Part shown: in pieces, positions 19,211-30,031 of the stretch
Layout of the letters: each line of letters begins with the position of its first letter
How positions within the stretch are numbered: position 1 is the stretch's first letter
Assembly (NCBI RefSeq): GCF_011008565.1
Contig: NZ_JAAIWK010000002.1
Location: forward strand, 186,001-250,000
Origin: Heyndrickxia ginsengihumi
Lineage (GTDB): Bacteria > Bacillota > Bacilli > Bacillales > Bacillaceae_C
Direction: 5' to 3'
DNA length: 64,000 bases
The notes under the pieces: generated by a model
Told to the model about the DNA's origin: nothing
Databases searched by the model: none
What the model saw: the letters and a program-made list of their open reading frames with translations, nothing else
Position numbers and translations under genes: made by a program

Positions 19211-20227
19211 TTAATCTCTTGATTTTGGATCAAATGCGTCACGTAATCCATCAGCAATTAAGTTAAATGTAATCATTAATAAACTAATAATAATCGCCGG
19301 AATCAATAACTGAAACGGTAAAAATTGCATCGTCGTAAAGCCGTCTTCTATTAATGTACCTAATGACGCTTTTGGCGGTTGTAATCCTAATCCGATAAAA
19401 CTCAAGAAAGCTTCAAAGAAAATGGCATTCGGAATCGTGAACATCGTGTTGATGATGATAACGCTGGATAAATTTGGAATTAAATGTTTAAACATAATTT
19501 TTCCGTTACTTTCTCCTAATGTTCTAGAAGCAAGGATATACTCTTGCGATTTTAGTTTTAATACTTGTCCACGGACAACCCTTGCCATTCCTGTCCAGCC
19601 AGTAATGGTGAGTGCAACTGTAATGGAAATAATACCTGGATTCAAAACGAGAATCATAAGAATGACAATAACGAGTTGCGGAAGACCTGAAATTACTTCT
19701 AAAATACGCTGCATAACGTTATCAACATTACCGCCATAGTAACCAGATACAAGACCGTAAACAACACCGATCACCATATCGATGAGTGCAGCTAAAAAGG
19801 CAATATATAAAGAAACCTGCGTACCTTTCCAAGCACGAGAAAAAATATCTCTTCCTAAGCTATCTGTTCCAAACCAATAATACTCTTTAATATTTTTCTG
19901 TTTATATACATCTGTTTCCACGCCGCTAACCTTCATATGGCCATCGAAAATTCCTAGCTTCTCAATTCCTTGAATTTTCGGTGGTAAATTCGCATGTGAG
20001 ATATTTTGCTTATCATAAGCATAAGGAGATAAATGCGGACCTACAAAAGCCATAATAATAAGAATAGCGAGGAGAAAGATACTAAATACCGCTCCTTTAT
20101 TTTTTCTTATCCGAAGCCACGCATCTTGCCAAAAATTCAAACTAGGTTTTTCAATTCTTTCACTTGATTCAGCAACAATGTCGGCAGGTTCAAATTTATT
20201 AAGGTCAATGTTGTCAATAGCTTTCAT
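19211..20227 (-). CDS. oppC: Oligopeptide ABC transporter permease OppC
   Basis: Inner-membrane permease of 338 residues. A cytoplasmic N-terminal tail of about 40 residues leads to the first hydrophobic segment (GAVFSIFLLAILIIMAF), and five more follow; the EAA-type loop that contacts the ATPases is near residue 225 (SRTLGESNGKIMFKHLIPN). Its ATG shares one base with the oppB stop, so translation is probably coupled. The ribosome-binding site GGGAGGGAG lies within oppB. Confidence 0.94.
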   Translation of the reverse strand: MKAIDNIDLNKFEPADIVAESSERIEKPSLNFWQDAWLRIRKNKGAVFSIFLLAILIIMAFVGPHLSPYAYDKQNISHANLPPKIQGIEKLGIFDGHMKVSGVETDVYKQKNIKEYYWFGTDSLGRDIFSRAWKGTQVSLYIAFLAALIDMVIGVVYGLVSGYYGGNVDNVMQRILEVISGLPQLVIVILMILVLNPGIISITVALTITGWTGMARVVRGQVLKLKSQEYILASRTLGESNGKIMFKHLIPNLSSVIIINTMFTIPNAIFFEAFLSFIGLGLQPPKASLGTLIEDGFTTMQFLPFQLLIPAIIISLLMITFNLIADGLRDAFDPKSRD

Positions 20228-21156
20228 TATTTTCTCCCTCCCGATATTCTTATTCTCGGATCAATAACGCCATATAAAATATCTACTACTAGAATAATGA
20301 CTACGAAAAGTACTGCAAATAACATTGTCGTTCCCATAATAACGCCATAATCATTTGTTAAAATAGAGGTAACGAATTGTTGTCCAATTCCTGGAATTGC
20401 AAAAACTTTCTCGATCGTCAATGAACCAGTTATCAAACTAACGGCTAATGGTCCCATTACTGTGATTAAAGGAATTAATGCATTTCGCACTGCATGTTTA
20501 AATGCGATTCCAAGCGAGCCAACACCTTTCGCCCTCGCTAATGTAATATAGTCTGAATTCAAGACATCGATTAATTCTGTCCGCATAAATCTTGCTGCAG
20601 TAGCAAGCGGAAACATCGCTAGGGCAATACTTGGCAATATTGTACTCGCAAAGCTTTGCCAATAAGCAACTGGGAATAATTGAAATTTTACAGCGAGAAA
20701 ATATTGCAGCACTGCCGCAAACACAAATGATGGTATTGATTTTCCTAAAACAGCAATAAATGTACTGGAATAGTCCACCCATGTATTTCGTTTGAAAGCA
20801 GCAAGCACTCCTAAAAGAACACCAAACACAACCCCTATTACCATTGCTTCTACACCAAGCTCTGCTGATGGACCTACACGGCTAGCGAGAATTGATGTAA
20901 CAGAACGATTATCTAATTGGAAAGAAGTACCTAAATCTCCTTTTAATAACCCAAACATATAATGTGCATATTGAACAGGTATCGGATCATTTAAACCGTA
21001 TTTGTCTTTCATTATGTTTAATTGTTCTGCAGTTAATTTTGATTGAGAATTAAATGGAGTACCTGGCATGATTTTCATGAGGAAAAAAGATAAAGAAGCG
21101 ATTATAAACAATGTAATAATCATATAAATGATTCTTTGAATAATAAATTTCACCAT
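20227..21156 (-). CDS. oppB: Oligopeptide ABC transporter permease OppB
   Basis: Inner-membrane permease of 309 residues, beginning with a transmembrane helix (IIYMIITLFIIASLSFFLM) followed by the MPGTPF segment conserved in DppB/OppB. The EAA loop (LARAKGVGSLGIAFKHAVRN) is near residue 215. It pairs with OppC. It is separated from oppA by a hairpin, which commonly lowers expression of downstream permease genes relative to the binding protein. Confidence 0.94.
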   Translation of the reverse strand: MVKFIIQRIIYMIITLFIIASLSFFLMKIMPGTPFNSQSKLTAEQLNIMKDKYGLNDPIPVQYAHYMFGLLKGDLGTSFQLDNRSVTSILASRVGPSAELGVEAMVIGVVFGVLLGVLAAFKRNTWVDYSSTFIAVLGKSIPSFVFAAVLQYFLAVKFQLFPVAYWQSFASTILPSIALAMFPLATAARFMRTELIDVLNSDYITLARAKGVGSLGIAFKHAVRNALIPLITVMGPLAVSLITGSLTIEKVFAIPGIGQQFVTSILTNDYGVIMGTTMLFAVLFVVIILVVDILYGVIDPRIRISGGRK

Positions 21157-21227
21157 TTGACCCTCTACCTCCTTAATTTATAATTTAACTAAAAATTCAT
21201 CAAAGTTCGACAATTATTTTAAATTGA

Positions 21228-21258
21228 AAAAGAGAGTATATGAGACATACTCTCTTTT
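21228..21258 (-). terminator. Intraoperonic hairpin between oppA and oppB
   Basis: Perfect stem AAAAGAGAGTAT / ATACTCTCTTTT, 15 bases after oppA. It probably works as a partial terminator or 3' stabiliser, giving excess OppA. Confidence 0.75.
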
Positions 21259-21272
21259 CAAAAAACTTACAA

Positions 21273-22937
21273 TTATTTTTGGATATAAGCCCATTTGTAA
21301 GTGAAATCTGTTCCAGATGCGTTTTTCACTACACCTTTAACATATGGTTGTTGTAAGAATGCCCAACCTTTTTGGTATACAGGTGCAACAGCAGCATCTT
21401 GTTGAACAAGAAGTTTTTCAGCTTTTTGAATTGCAGCCCAACGTTTCTCAGGATCTGTCGCTAAAGTTGTTTCAGCATCGTTAATTAACTTGTCATATTC
21501 TTTAGAAGCATAACTTGAATGGTTTTCTGGACTATCAGATAAGAATAAGCTCATAAATGTATATGGATCTGTATAGTCTGGATTCCAACCACTCATTACA
21601 ATATCGTAATCGCCTTTATCCCATCTTTCGAGACGGATTTTAAATGGAACTTGACTTACTTGTAATTTCAAACCTGGTAAATTCGTTTGTAATTGGTTTT
21701 GCATGTATTCTCCAAGTTTTTTCGCAACATCTGTATCATCGCCTAAATATCTTAGAGTCAATGAAGATTTACCGATTTCTTTTAGACCTTTTTTCCAATA
21801 TTTTTGTGCTTCCGCCTTGTTATAAGCATTAAGTTTGCCATTTTCAGCACGGAAATCTTTTCCTGTTTTAGGGTCTTTTACAAAATTAGCAGGAATAAAT
21901 CCATCTAAAGGTATCGCACCATCTGCTGCAATTGAATCTGTAATACCTTTTTTATCGAATGCTAATGATAGAGCCTTACGAATATTCACATTACTTAGAG
22001 CAGAGTTCTTTTGGTTGAAATCTAAATAATATGTGCTTGGTGATAAGTAAGTAGTGTAATCACTTTTTGATTTCATTTGAAGTGCTTGCTCACCATTTAA
22101 TAATGTTCTATCTAATTTTCCTGTGTTATAAAGATTTACACCAGTAGATGCATCTTTTACAACATTTACATTAATTTGGCTTAGCTTAACAGATTTTGCA
22201 TCCCAGTAAGAGTTGTTCTTTTTATATGTCCAAGAGTCACTTGTACCGTTCCATTTTGTTAATACAAACGGACCATCATAGATGAGGTTATCACTACTAG
22301 TAGCGTAATCTTTACCTTTTGATTCAACATATTTTTGATTTTGCGGTAAGAATGTTGATGATGTAATTAGCGTTTCAAAATATGGAGTAGCTTTTTCAAG
22401 TGTAACTTGTACAGTTTTATCATCTAGCGCTTTGATACCTAATTGATCAGGCTTCATTTTTTTGTTCGTGATTGCTGTTGCGTTTTTAATGACGCCATCC
22501 ATTAAATATGGTCCGTATGGAGAAGCTTGTTTAGGATCAATTGCTTTTCTCCAAGCGTAAACGAAATCGTTCGCTGTTACAGGATCACCATTAGACCATT
22601 TTGCATCACGTAGTTTAAAAGTATAAACTGTTTGAGCTTTGTTTGTTTTTGGCATTTCTTTCGCAATACCAGGTGCAGGCTGATCATTTTTATCGAGACG
22701 TAGTAAACCTTCAAATACTTGATCCATAACTGTAGAACTAACAATATCCTCATTCATTGTCGAATCCATTGTCGGAATTGTATCTTTCTCAGTAATGTTA
22801 AGTACTTGCTTTGTACTTTTAGAGCTTGTGCTACTACTACTATCACTACTACTATTGCCACCACAAGCAGCTAAGCCTAAACTCAGTACAGCTGTAAGAC
22901 TAAGTAGAGCGGTAAATCTAGCTTTTGTTCTACTCAT
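21273..22937 (-). CDS. oppA: Oligopeptide-binding lipoprotein OppA
   Basis: Extracellular solute-binding protein of the SBP_bac_5 family, 554 residues. A lipoprotein signal peptide ends in the lipobox LAAC with Cys25, followed by a Ser-rich tether. Family segments include VYTFKLRDAKWSNGDPVTANDFVYAWR and the GWNPDYTDPYTFM region in the second lobe. It captures peptides, including signalling peptides such as those controlling sporulation and competence in B. subtilis. It is the first gene of oppABCDF, with AAAGGGGG upstream and a CodY-like box in its leader. Confidence 0.95.
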   Translation of the reverse strand: MSRTKARFTALLSLTAVLSLGLAACGGNSSSDSSSSTSSKSTKQVLNITEKDTIPTMDSTMNEDIVSSTVMDQVFEGLLRLDKNDQPAPGIAKEMPKTNKAQTVYTFKLRDAKWSNGDPVTANDFVYAWRKAIDPKQASPYGPYLMDGVIKNATAITNKKMKPDQLGIKALDDKTVQVTLEKATPYFETLITSSTFLPQNQKYVESKGKDYATSSDNLIYDGPFVLTKWNGTSDSWTYKKNNSYWDAKSVKLSQINVNVVKDASTGVNLYNTGKLDRTLLNGEQALQMKSKSDYTTYLSPSTYYLDFNQKNSALSNVNIRKALSLAFDKKGITDSIAADGAIPLDGFIPANFVKDPKTGKDFRAENGKLNAYNKAEAQKYWKKGLKEIGKSSLTLRYLGDDTDVAKKLGEYMQNQLQTNLPGLKLQVSQVPFKIRLERWDKGDYDIVMSGWNPDYTDPYTFMSLFLSDSPENHSSYASKEYDKLINDAETTLATDPEKRWAAIQKAEKLLVQQDAAVAPVYQKGWAFLQQPYVKGVVKNASGTDFTYKWAYIQK

Positions 22938-22956
22938 TAGTAGACCCCCTTTTTCT

Positions 22957-22971
22957 ATTTTTCAGAAAACT
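22957..22971 (-). promoter_or_regulatory. CodY-like box in the oppA leader
   Basis: ATTTTTCAGAAAACT agrees with the CodY consensus AATTTTCWGAAAATT at 13 of 15 positions and is palindromic. It lies between the predicted promoter and the ribosome-binding site, where binding would block transcription. CodY control of peptide permeases is well known in Firmicutes. Confidence 0.6.
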
Positions 22972-22984
22972 TTACACAAATAAT

Positions 22985-23013
22985 ATTATACATGCTTTTT
23001 CAGTTTTGTACAT
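22985..23013 (-). promoter_or_regulatory. Predicted oppA promoter
   Basis: Minus-strand TATAAT at 22990-22985 preceded by GCATG is a strong -10; the -35 (around TGTACA) is weak. The transcript would start just upstream of the CodY-like box. Confidence 0.5.
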
Positions 23014-23529
23014 ATATTTTTTTAATTATAATAAAAAAATAAAATTCTAAAAATTCTTTCTAATTATTCGTATTTTTTCCAAACCCCTTATGCCATAAGG
23101 GGTTATTAAAGGTTTACTACAATAATAAAAAGTGTTGATAACATGAAAAATTCATTTTTTTCCACCTATTAAATCAATTCGATTTTGATAGATATTCTAA
23201 CATATTTTTATATCATTTTTTGTTTTTAAATAGTCATCTTTGATATAAGTGAAATATTTGTAACAATACCTCACTCACTTCCTTCATTCTCCATAAACTT
23301 TCATTTTTTTGTCATAAGATAAGACAAAAATCACTATTTTTCCTAATTTTTATAATATTAACAATTAATATTATATCTAATTAGTTATCTAAAATAACTA
23401 ATTGCAATGATATCAACAGATATTTAAATATGTCGCACTTACTATTTTTCGCTTATAATATTAAAAGATGTTTTTATCATTTGAAAACGACATTGTCATG
23501 TGGCCATGTTTTAAGTAGAGGTGAACAGG
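23014..23529. other. AT-rich intergenic region with one palindrome
   Basis: No gene is seen here. AACCCCTTA / TAAGGGGTT (23082-23104) forms a perfect 9-base stem with a 5-base loop about 150 bases upstream of oppA, without a T-run on either side, so it may be an operator rather than a terminator. Confidence 0.4.
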
Positions 23530-23883
23530 ATGCTTAAAAAAACAATATATTGGTTTATCCCTTCTCAAATCGTCATTTTTTTAATTACTATATTTAAAAA
23601 TCATACTGTTAATTTATTGCATTATATCAATATTTCTTTTATGCTCGGTGGACTCTTCATTTTTTTCGGATTAACGATCTATGTACTTAGTTCAGGTTTT
23701 TTCGATGTAACCGTTTATAGTTTCAGGCGAGTATTTAAAGTGAATGGAAAAGAGCTATCTAGAGAGGAAGTAAATGAAATGCGACCTTTTTCTGAGCTCG
23801 TTTCATTTAATTTCCTTCCTCTCCTCTTAAATGGTATACTAATTCTGGCTATTATGTTCATCTGCTTGTTTATCTACTATTGA
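23530..23883 (+). CDS. Small membrane protein, possibly DUF3899
   Basis: A 117-residue protein with three hydrophobic segments (about 8-22, 32-54 and 96-116) and a soluble middle containing FRRVFKVNGKELSREEVNEMRPFSE. The ATG at 23530 has GAGGTG 6 bases upstream; a GTG three codons earlier has none. I think it belongs to DUF3899, an uncharacterised Bacillus membrane family, but cannot confirm this. Its stop codon overlaps the -35 box of the trpS promoter. Confidence 0.6.
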   Translation: MLKKTIYWFIPSQIVIFLITIFKNHTVNLLHYINISFMLGGLFIFFGLTIYVLSSGFFDVTVYSFRRVFKVNGKELSREEVNEMRPFSELVSFNFLPLLLNGILILAIMFICLFIYY

Positions 23884-23908
23884 TAAACATTAAAAAAGTA
23901 GATATAAT
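23880..23908 (+). promoter_or_regulatory. trpS promoter (sigma-A)
   Basis: TTGATA at 23880-23885 and TATAAT at 23903-23908 are 17 bases apart, leading into the T-box leader. Confidence 0.75.
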
Positions 23909-23914
23909 AATAAC

Positions 23915-25186
<1,272 letters not shown>

Positions 25187-25192
25187 TTGCAA

Positions 25193-25228
25193 AATAACAG
25201 CCGGCAAGCTTGCCAGCTGTTATTTTTT
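25193..25228. terminator. Terminator between trpS and yjbA
   Basis: A near-perfect 16-base stem without loop (AATAACAGCCGGCAAG and its complement, one mismatch), followed by TTTTTTAC on the plus strand. It reaches the yjbA stop, so it may serve both convergent genes. Confidence 0.85.
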
Positions 25229-25979
25229 ACATTAATTCTCTTTTTTCATTATGCTCTAATTCCCATATCCGTTCAAAGAATGGCTGCCCTTTAACGAGAT
25301 TTTCACATAGTTGCACATGTTTATCTGACCACCCTAGTTTCGTTTCTTCAAAGAGGTGCTGCCATACTTCTTCAAAACTCATGTATTGAATTTCTTTATA
25401 TTTTTCTGGTGCCCATTCCGTATACCAATAACGGACTTCAGCAACATTTTTCGATTCATATAATTGATCTAAAGCCATAAATAATAATTGTTTTAACTGT
25501 CTTTCTTTTCTCGTTAATCCTTGCATGTATGTAGGAGATGGAGATAGTATATGATGTTCCTTCGCTTTTCCTTTTCCGTTAAATTGATATTTCGTGCATT
25601 CATGATCAGCAATCATATCATACACTAACTGTTCTTGTCTTGGTATTAGTCTACTTTTTCTAATTGGAACAGTGTAACCAATTGTGTCAACCGCAATAAT
25701 ACCTTTTCCATCCGTCACTACAAAACAATAGTCCAACTGCGTACGCTCATGATTTTTTCTTAATATTGCTTTTTGATATACATCGTTCAGTAGATCCGCT
25801 GGAAGTTCTGCTAAATCGTTTTCTATGTAGTCAAATAATATAGGATCTACTAACAATAGCGGTACTTGATCTAATAATTCGATCGTATCGTCGCGCCGCC
25901 ATTCATGAAAGGAACAAACGTTATATCCATTTTCTTCTCCTTCAAACCAATTTACCCAAACATCATGAAGATAAAGCAT
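25227..25979 (-). CDS. yjbA: UPF0736 family protein YjbA
   Basis: A 250-residue soluble protein of unknown function, closely similar over its length to B. subtilis YjbA ([20 protein letters not shown] at the start; [14 protein letters not shown] and GWSDKHV further on). ATG 25979 is chosen because GGGGGG lies 6 bases upstream. No signal peptide or membrane segment is present. Convergent with trpS. The app operon found beside yjbA in B. subtilis is missing here. Confidence 0.93.
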   Translation of the reverse strand: MLYLHDVWVNWFEGEENGYNVCSFHEWRRDDTIELLDQVPLLLVDPILFDYIENDLAELPADLLNDVYQKAILRKNHERTQLDYCFVVTDGKGIIAVDTIGYTVPIRKSRLIPRQEQLVYDMIADHECTKYQFNGKGKAKEHHILSPSPTYMQGLTRKERQLKQLLFMALDQLYESKNVAEVRYWYTEWAPEKYKEIQYMSFEEVWQHLFEETKLGWSDKHVQLCENLVKGQPFFERIWELEHNEKRELM

Positions 25980-26089
25980 GACTAACCCCCCATTTACTTC
26001 TTTTGTCATTCAGTATAGGCAGGGATTAGTAAATTTATTCCTTCTATAGCATATAAATCTAATTACAAAACATAGGATATTCCCCTTCC

Positions 26090-26866
26090 TTATGAGTAAT
26101 CTCCTTGCAAAAATACCGAGGAATCCTTTTTGATGTAGCGTGTTGTTTTAAAACCTTCATTTTTTTTAAAATCCTCTATTAATTTAAAACCAAGTGCATA
26201 TCCGATCATATTTGGCAACAGACTCTTTCCATAAAGAAGCTGATCATGTATCGACTCCTTTTTCTTCCGTGATAGATTATCCTTAAAATGACTTTTCCAA
26301 TATCTTAATAACTGCCTATCAGCATATTGTTTCGTGCTCTGCGCCAAATACTTCTCACCGCAATATTCAAGTACAGCATGTTCTGCCAAGCCTTCGAATA
26401 CCAATGAATCTAATAAAGTATAATCCATCAAATCTTTATTTAAATAGTGCATCCTCGTTACATGGTGATATTCATGTACAAAAAGTGCTTCCCACTCTTT
26501 TATATCATCTACTGGAGCAAGGAATAAATATATTTTGTTTGGAAAGGAAACACCTGATTTTTGAATCGATTGGCCTGAAAATAATGGGTTCTTCATCTGA
26601 ATTGGGAAAATATAAATATTTGATTCTGGCCCACTCCAAAGTTTTCGATATTTTTGATACCATCTTTCAATTAATTCCCACACTTTTCTATCCTTTAACT
26701 TTGTGTAATTCGCTTTTGTATATCTGGATGGTGTGTACATACCAAACGTTTGTAAATAGCGATAAAACTGCTCCCCACCAACTTGTTCCGGTTCCGCTTT
26801 TTGACAAAGCTTTTCAGGATGCTCAAAATCTTCATCAAGCCATTGATCTGTTCGGATTACTCCCAA
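26090..26866 (-). CDS. yjaZ: DUF2268 putative zinc protease YjaZ
   Basis: A 258-residue protein with HEYHH at 131-135 and a downstream Glu in VFEGLAEHAV, the arrangement of gluzincin metallopeptidases; DUF2268 proteins are predicted Zn-dependent proteases. TTG 26866 gives MGVIRTDQWL and has GGGGTG 6 bases upstream; the 44 codons before it in frame have no ribosome-binding site. No signal peptide is visible, so it is probably cytoplasmic. The substrate is unknown. Confidence 0.85.
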   Translation of the reverse strand: MGVIRTDQWLDEDFEHPEKLCQKAEPEQVGGEQFYRYLQTFGMYTPSRYTKANYTKLKDRKVWELIERWYQKYRKLWSGPESNIYIFPIQMKNPLFSGQSIQKSGVSFPNKIYLFLAPVDDIKEWEALFVHEYHHVTRMHYLNKDLMDYTLLDSLVFEGLAEHAVLEYCGEKYLAQSTKQYADRQLLRYWKSHFKDNLSRKKKESIHDQLLYGKSLLPNMIGYALGFKLIEDFKKNEGFKTTRYIKKDSSVFLQGDYS

Positions 26867-27042
26867 TATATTCACCCCAAAAGTAGCAAATTTTATTGTT
26901 ATCTTATGTAAAAAGACCACATTTGCCCCTATGGCAATGTCCAATTTGCTGGGAAATATCCTTAAGAAGAAAACATCCACCCACAATGGCGCCGTCAATA
27001 TTCATAGTAACAGGATGAAAGCTATAAAGAGAGTTGAATAAG

Positions 27043-27068
27043 AAAAAGGCATGAGTCTAACTCATGCC
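27043..27068 (-). terminator. fabF terminator
   Basis: Perfect stem GGCATGAGT / ACTCATGCC with a 3-base loop, followed on the minus strand by TTTTTCTT. Confidence 0.85.
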
Positions 27069-27154
27069 CTAAACATACTATTTTGTTTAACATATAAATA
27101 AAAACAGTCACAATAATACCCTTACATAAGCATACGTATAATACAATATATATC

Positions 27155-28390
27155 TTAATATTTTTTAAATACTAATGTAGCATTATGGCCGCCAAAGCCT
27201 AATGAATTGCTTAGTACATAATTTAATTCTTGTTTGCGTGCTTTGTCTGGTACGTAATCTAAATCACAATCAGGGTCCGGTGTTTTAATATTAATAGTAG
27301 GCGGAATCATTCCATCCTTAATTGCTAACACAGAGAAAATTGCTTCAACACCACCAGCAGCACCGAGTAAATGCCCTGTCATTGATTTTGTTGAGCTGAT
27401 CGCTAAATGATATGCATGGTCGCCAAAGACTTCTTTAACAGCCATTGTTTCATACTTATCATTATATTGAGTGCTTGTACCATGTGCATTTATATAGTCG
27501 ATTTCATTTGGGGCAATCCCAGCATCATCCAATGCCATTTTCATAGCACGTGCTCCGCCTTCTCCACCTGGTGCTGGAGCAGTAATATGATATGCATCAC
27601 CTGTTGCGCCATAGCCAACAACTTCAGCATAGATTTTTGCGCCGCGCGCTAAAGCATGCTCTAAATCTTCTAAAACGACAATCCCTGCTCCTTCTCCAAT
27701 AACAAATCCATCACGCTCTAAATCAAATGGACGGCTTGCAGATGCTGGATCAGGATTTGTTGTTAATGCCGTATTCGCAGAGAAACCTGCCAATGACATA
27801 TTTGTAATTGGGGCTTCCGCTCCACCACTGATCATTACATCGCAGTCTCCACGTTGAATAACTTTAAAAGCATCACCTATAGAATTTGTTCCTGTTGCAC
27901 AAGCTGTAACAGTACAAGAATTAATACCTTTTGCACCAAGAATAATGGAAACTTGTCCAGCAGCCATGTCCGGAATCATCATTGGTACAAAGAATGGACT
28001 CACACGTCGATAACCGCGTTTTTGAAAGACTTCCAACTGTTGTTCATACGTTTCCATTCCACCGATTCCAGAACCAATCCAAACACCAACCCTGTTCGCA
28101 TTCTCTTCATTAATCGTTAAATTAGCATCTTTTACTGCCATAAGTGCTGACGCTACAGCGTAATGTGTAAAACGATCCATTTTTCTTGCTTCTTTACGCT
28201 CGATATATTCTTCAATATTAAAATCTTTTACTTCTGCTGCTACTTTTGCAGGAAATTGTTCAGCATCTAATCTTGTTAAAGGACCAATGCCTGATTGACT
28301 ATCCAATATATTTTTCCAAGTTGTTTCTGCATCATTTCCCACTGGCGTAACAGCACCTATTCCAGTAATAACAACTCTTCTTTTTTCCAT
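27155..28390 (-). CDS. fabF: 3-oxoacyl-[acyl-carrier-protein] synthase II (FabF)
   Basis: Condenses malonyl-ACP with acyl-ACP in fatty-acid elongation. The 411-residue protein has the catalytic Cys164 in TACATGTNS, His in NAHGTST and His in [12 protein letters not shown] 28390 follows AAAGGAGATG. It lies about 100 bases after fabHA and is almost certainly transcribed from the FapR-controlled fabHA promoter. FabF contributes to temperature-dependent chain-length control in Bacillus. Confidence 0.96.
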   Translation of the reverse strand: MEKRRVVITGIGAVTPVGNDAETTWKNILDSQSGIGPLTRLDAEQFPAKVAAEVKDFNIEEYIERKEARKMDRFTHYAVASALMAVKDANLTINEENANRVGVWIGSGIGGMETYEQQLEVFQKRGYRRVSPFFVPMMIPDMAAGQVSIILGAKGINSCTVTACATGTNSIGDAFKVIQRGDCDVMISGGAEAPITNMSLAGFSANTALTTNPDPASASRPFDLERDGFVIGEGAGIVVLEDLEHALARGAKIYAEVVGYGATGDAYHITAPAPGGEGGARAMKMALDDAGIAPNEIDYINAHGTSTQYNDKYETMAVKEVFGDHAYHLAISSTKSMTGHLLGAAGGVEAIFSVLAIKDGMIPPTINIKTPDPDCDLDYVPDKARKQELNYVLSNSLGFGGHNATLVFKKY

Positions 28391-28488
28391 ATTTCCATCT
28401 CCTTTTCTAGGGGACAAGATGACCCATTATTTTTGATTATTTACGCACGATAAGTTTTCCCGGCAGGAAATTCATATTGAAAAGAACA

Positions 28489-29427
28489 TTATCTTCCCCA
28501 TTTAATAAGAACTGCTCCCCAAGTTAGACCTCCACCGAAACCAACCATCACAATTACATCATCATCTTTTATTTTCCCTGCTTCTAACTCATCAGCAAGA
28601 GAAATAGGAATAGAAGCTGCAGATGTGTTTCCGTATTTATGAACGGTTTTAGACATTTTCTCAATAGGAAGTCCTAATCTTTCGCGAGAAGCCTCCATAA
28701 TACGAATGTTCGCTTGATGTGGAATTAAGAAATTCACATCTTCTTTTGATAAACCAGCTTTCTTAATAACATTTAAGCTTGATTCACCCATTTGTCTAAC
28801 TGCAAATTTAAATACTTCACGGCCATTCATTACAATATGCCCATTTTCGTCTTGATATAAATATTTTCCACCCGATCCATCTGAACCAAGCTCAAAAGAT
28901 AAAATTCCTCTACCTTCGGAAACAGGACCTACTACTGCTGCTCCGGCACCGTCACCAAATAAAACAGCTGTACTGCGATCTTCCCAGTCTGTAATCTTAG
29001 ATAGTTTTTCGACCCCTACTATTAAAACATATTTATACGTATTCGTCTCAATAAATTGCTTGGCCGTTGCAAGACCATACATAAATCCCGAACAAGCCGC
29101 ACTAATATCCATTGCCGCAGCTTTTTTCGCACCTAAACGATCTTGTATCATATTTGAAACAGTAGGAAACGGTTGATCCGGTGTTACAGTTGCAACTAAA
29201 ATGAGATCAATATCTTCGGGAGTAATTTCGGCATTTTGAATGGCTTTCGCTGCTGCTTCGTAGGCCATATCTGAAGTATTAATCTCATCTGGAGCAATTC
29301 TTCGTTCTTCAATACCTGTCCTTGTTCGAATCCACTCATCAGAAGTATCCATCTTTTTCTCAAAGTCAAAGTTTGTTATTACTTTTTCTGGATTATATTT
29401 CCCTACACCTACTATTCCAGCATTCAT
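28489..29427 (-). CDS. fabHA: 3-oxoacyl-[acyl-carrier-protein] synthase III (FabH)
   Basis: Starts fatty-acid synthesis by condensing acyl-CoA primers, branched ones in Bacillus, with malonyl-ACP. The catalytic triad is Cys112 (SAACSGF), His in PHQANIRI and Asn in [13 protein letters not shown] 29427 (312 residues) has AAGGT 8 bases upstream; a GTG two codons earlier is too close to it. The position before fabF and beside the yjz genes matches fabHA rather than fabHB. A FapR operator overlaps its promoter. Confidence 0.95.
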   Translation of the reverse strand: MNAGIVGVGKYNPEKVITNFDFEKKMDTSDEWIRTRTGIEERRIAPDEINTSDMAYEAAAKAIQNAEITPEDIDLILVATVTPDQPFPTVSNMIQDRLGAKKAAAMDISAACSGFMYGLATAKQFIETNTYKYVLIVGVEKLSKITDWEDRSTAVLFGDGAGAAVVGPVSEGRGILSFELGSDGSGGKYLYQDENGHIVMNGREVFKFAVRQMGESSLNVIKKAGLSKEDVNFLIPHQANIRIMEASRERLGLPIEKMSKTVHKYGNTSAASIPISLADELEAGKIKDDDVIVMVGFGGGLTWGAVLIKWGR

Positions 29428-29583
29428 TAACACATACCTTCTTTCTAAATAAATTTAAGCCATTTTCATTTGGCTTTGTCAAATGTAATCATTGATTAAT
29501 ATTTGGCAATGCGCCATCGATCAACAGGGATACTGAACAAAAATATAAATAATATAAATTCAAATACAAGTTTATAGTAATTA

Positions 29584-29628
29584 TTATGACCTGCTACTAA
29601 TTATAGCAAATCAAAATTTTTTTGTCAC
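29584..29628 (-). promoter_or_regulatory. fabHA-fabF promoter with FapR operator
   Basis: TTATGACCTGCTACTAA at 29584-29600 matches the FapR consensus at all but two positions. The minus-strand -10 TATAAT (29605-29600) and -35 GTGACA (29628-29623) are 17 bases apart. The operator starts on the last base of the -10, the same geometry as at fabI. Confidence 0.8.
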
Positions 29629-29727
29629 CTTCCCCCTTCTTTTCATTTAATTAGGGCCAATTAACGATACTGAAAAAAGGTTTTCACATATGTTATAAGT
29701 AAAAAGTTCAATTGGAGGTGAGCTTTA

Positions 29728-30006
29728 TTGGAAAATGATCGTGAAAAGGTGCACCCATTTGACCGAATGTTTTTTAATCATGAATCCCGGCAAGAGGTAG
29801 ACAATAACGACAATCAACAATTTGATGATGCCCCGCAGTTTTTTAATGAGATTTTCAATTCAGATATACTTAAAAACATCGATATGGATGAAACACTTGC
29901 AAGTATTGAAAAAATATGGGATTCATTCCAAGAATTGAAGCCGATGTTTCAGCAGGTAACTCCATTATTTGAAAAATTCATCTCTAAATTTGGCCATAAA
30001 TCTTAA
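29728..30006 (+). CDS. Small acidic protein of unknown function (yjzB position)
   Basis: A 92-residue hydrophilic, acidic protein with many Asn, Asp and Phe residues and a helical C-terminal half (IEKIWDSFQELKPMFQQVTPLFEKFISKF). The start is TTG 29728 with GGAGGTGA upstream. B. subtilis has yjzB and comZ next to fabHA; this gene occupies that place, but it does not look like ComZ and I cannot prove it is YjzB. It has its own terminator, shared with the convergent gene. Confidence 0.7.
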   Translation: MENDREKVHPFDRMFFNHESRQEVDNNDNQQFDDAPQFFNEIFNSDILKNIDMDETLASIEKIWDSFQELKPMFQQVTPLFEKFISKFGHKS

Positions 30007-30031
30007 AGCTGCCTTATTAAAGACAGCTTTT
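30005..30031. terminator. Bidirectional terminator
   Basis: Stem AAAGCTGCCTT / AAAGACAGCTTT, with one mismatch, starts at the stop of the small acidic gene and runs into the 3' end of the convergent gene. Confidence 0.65.
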
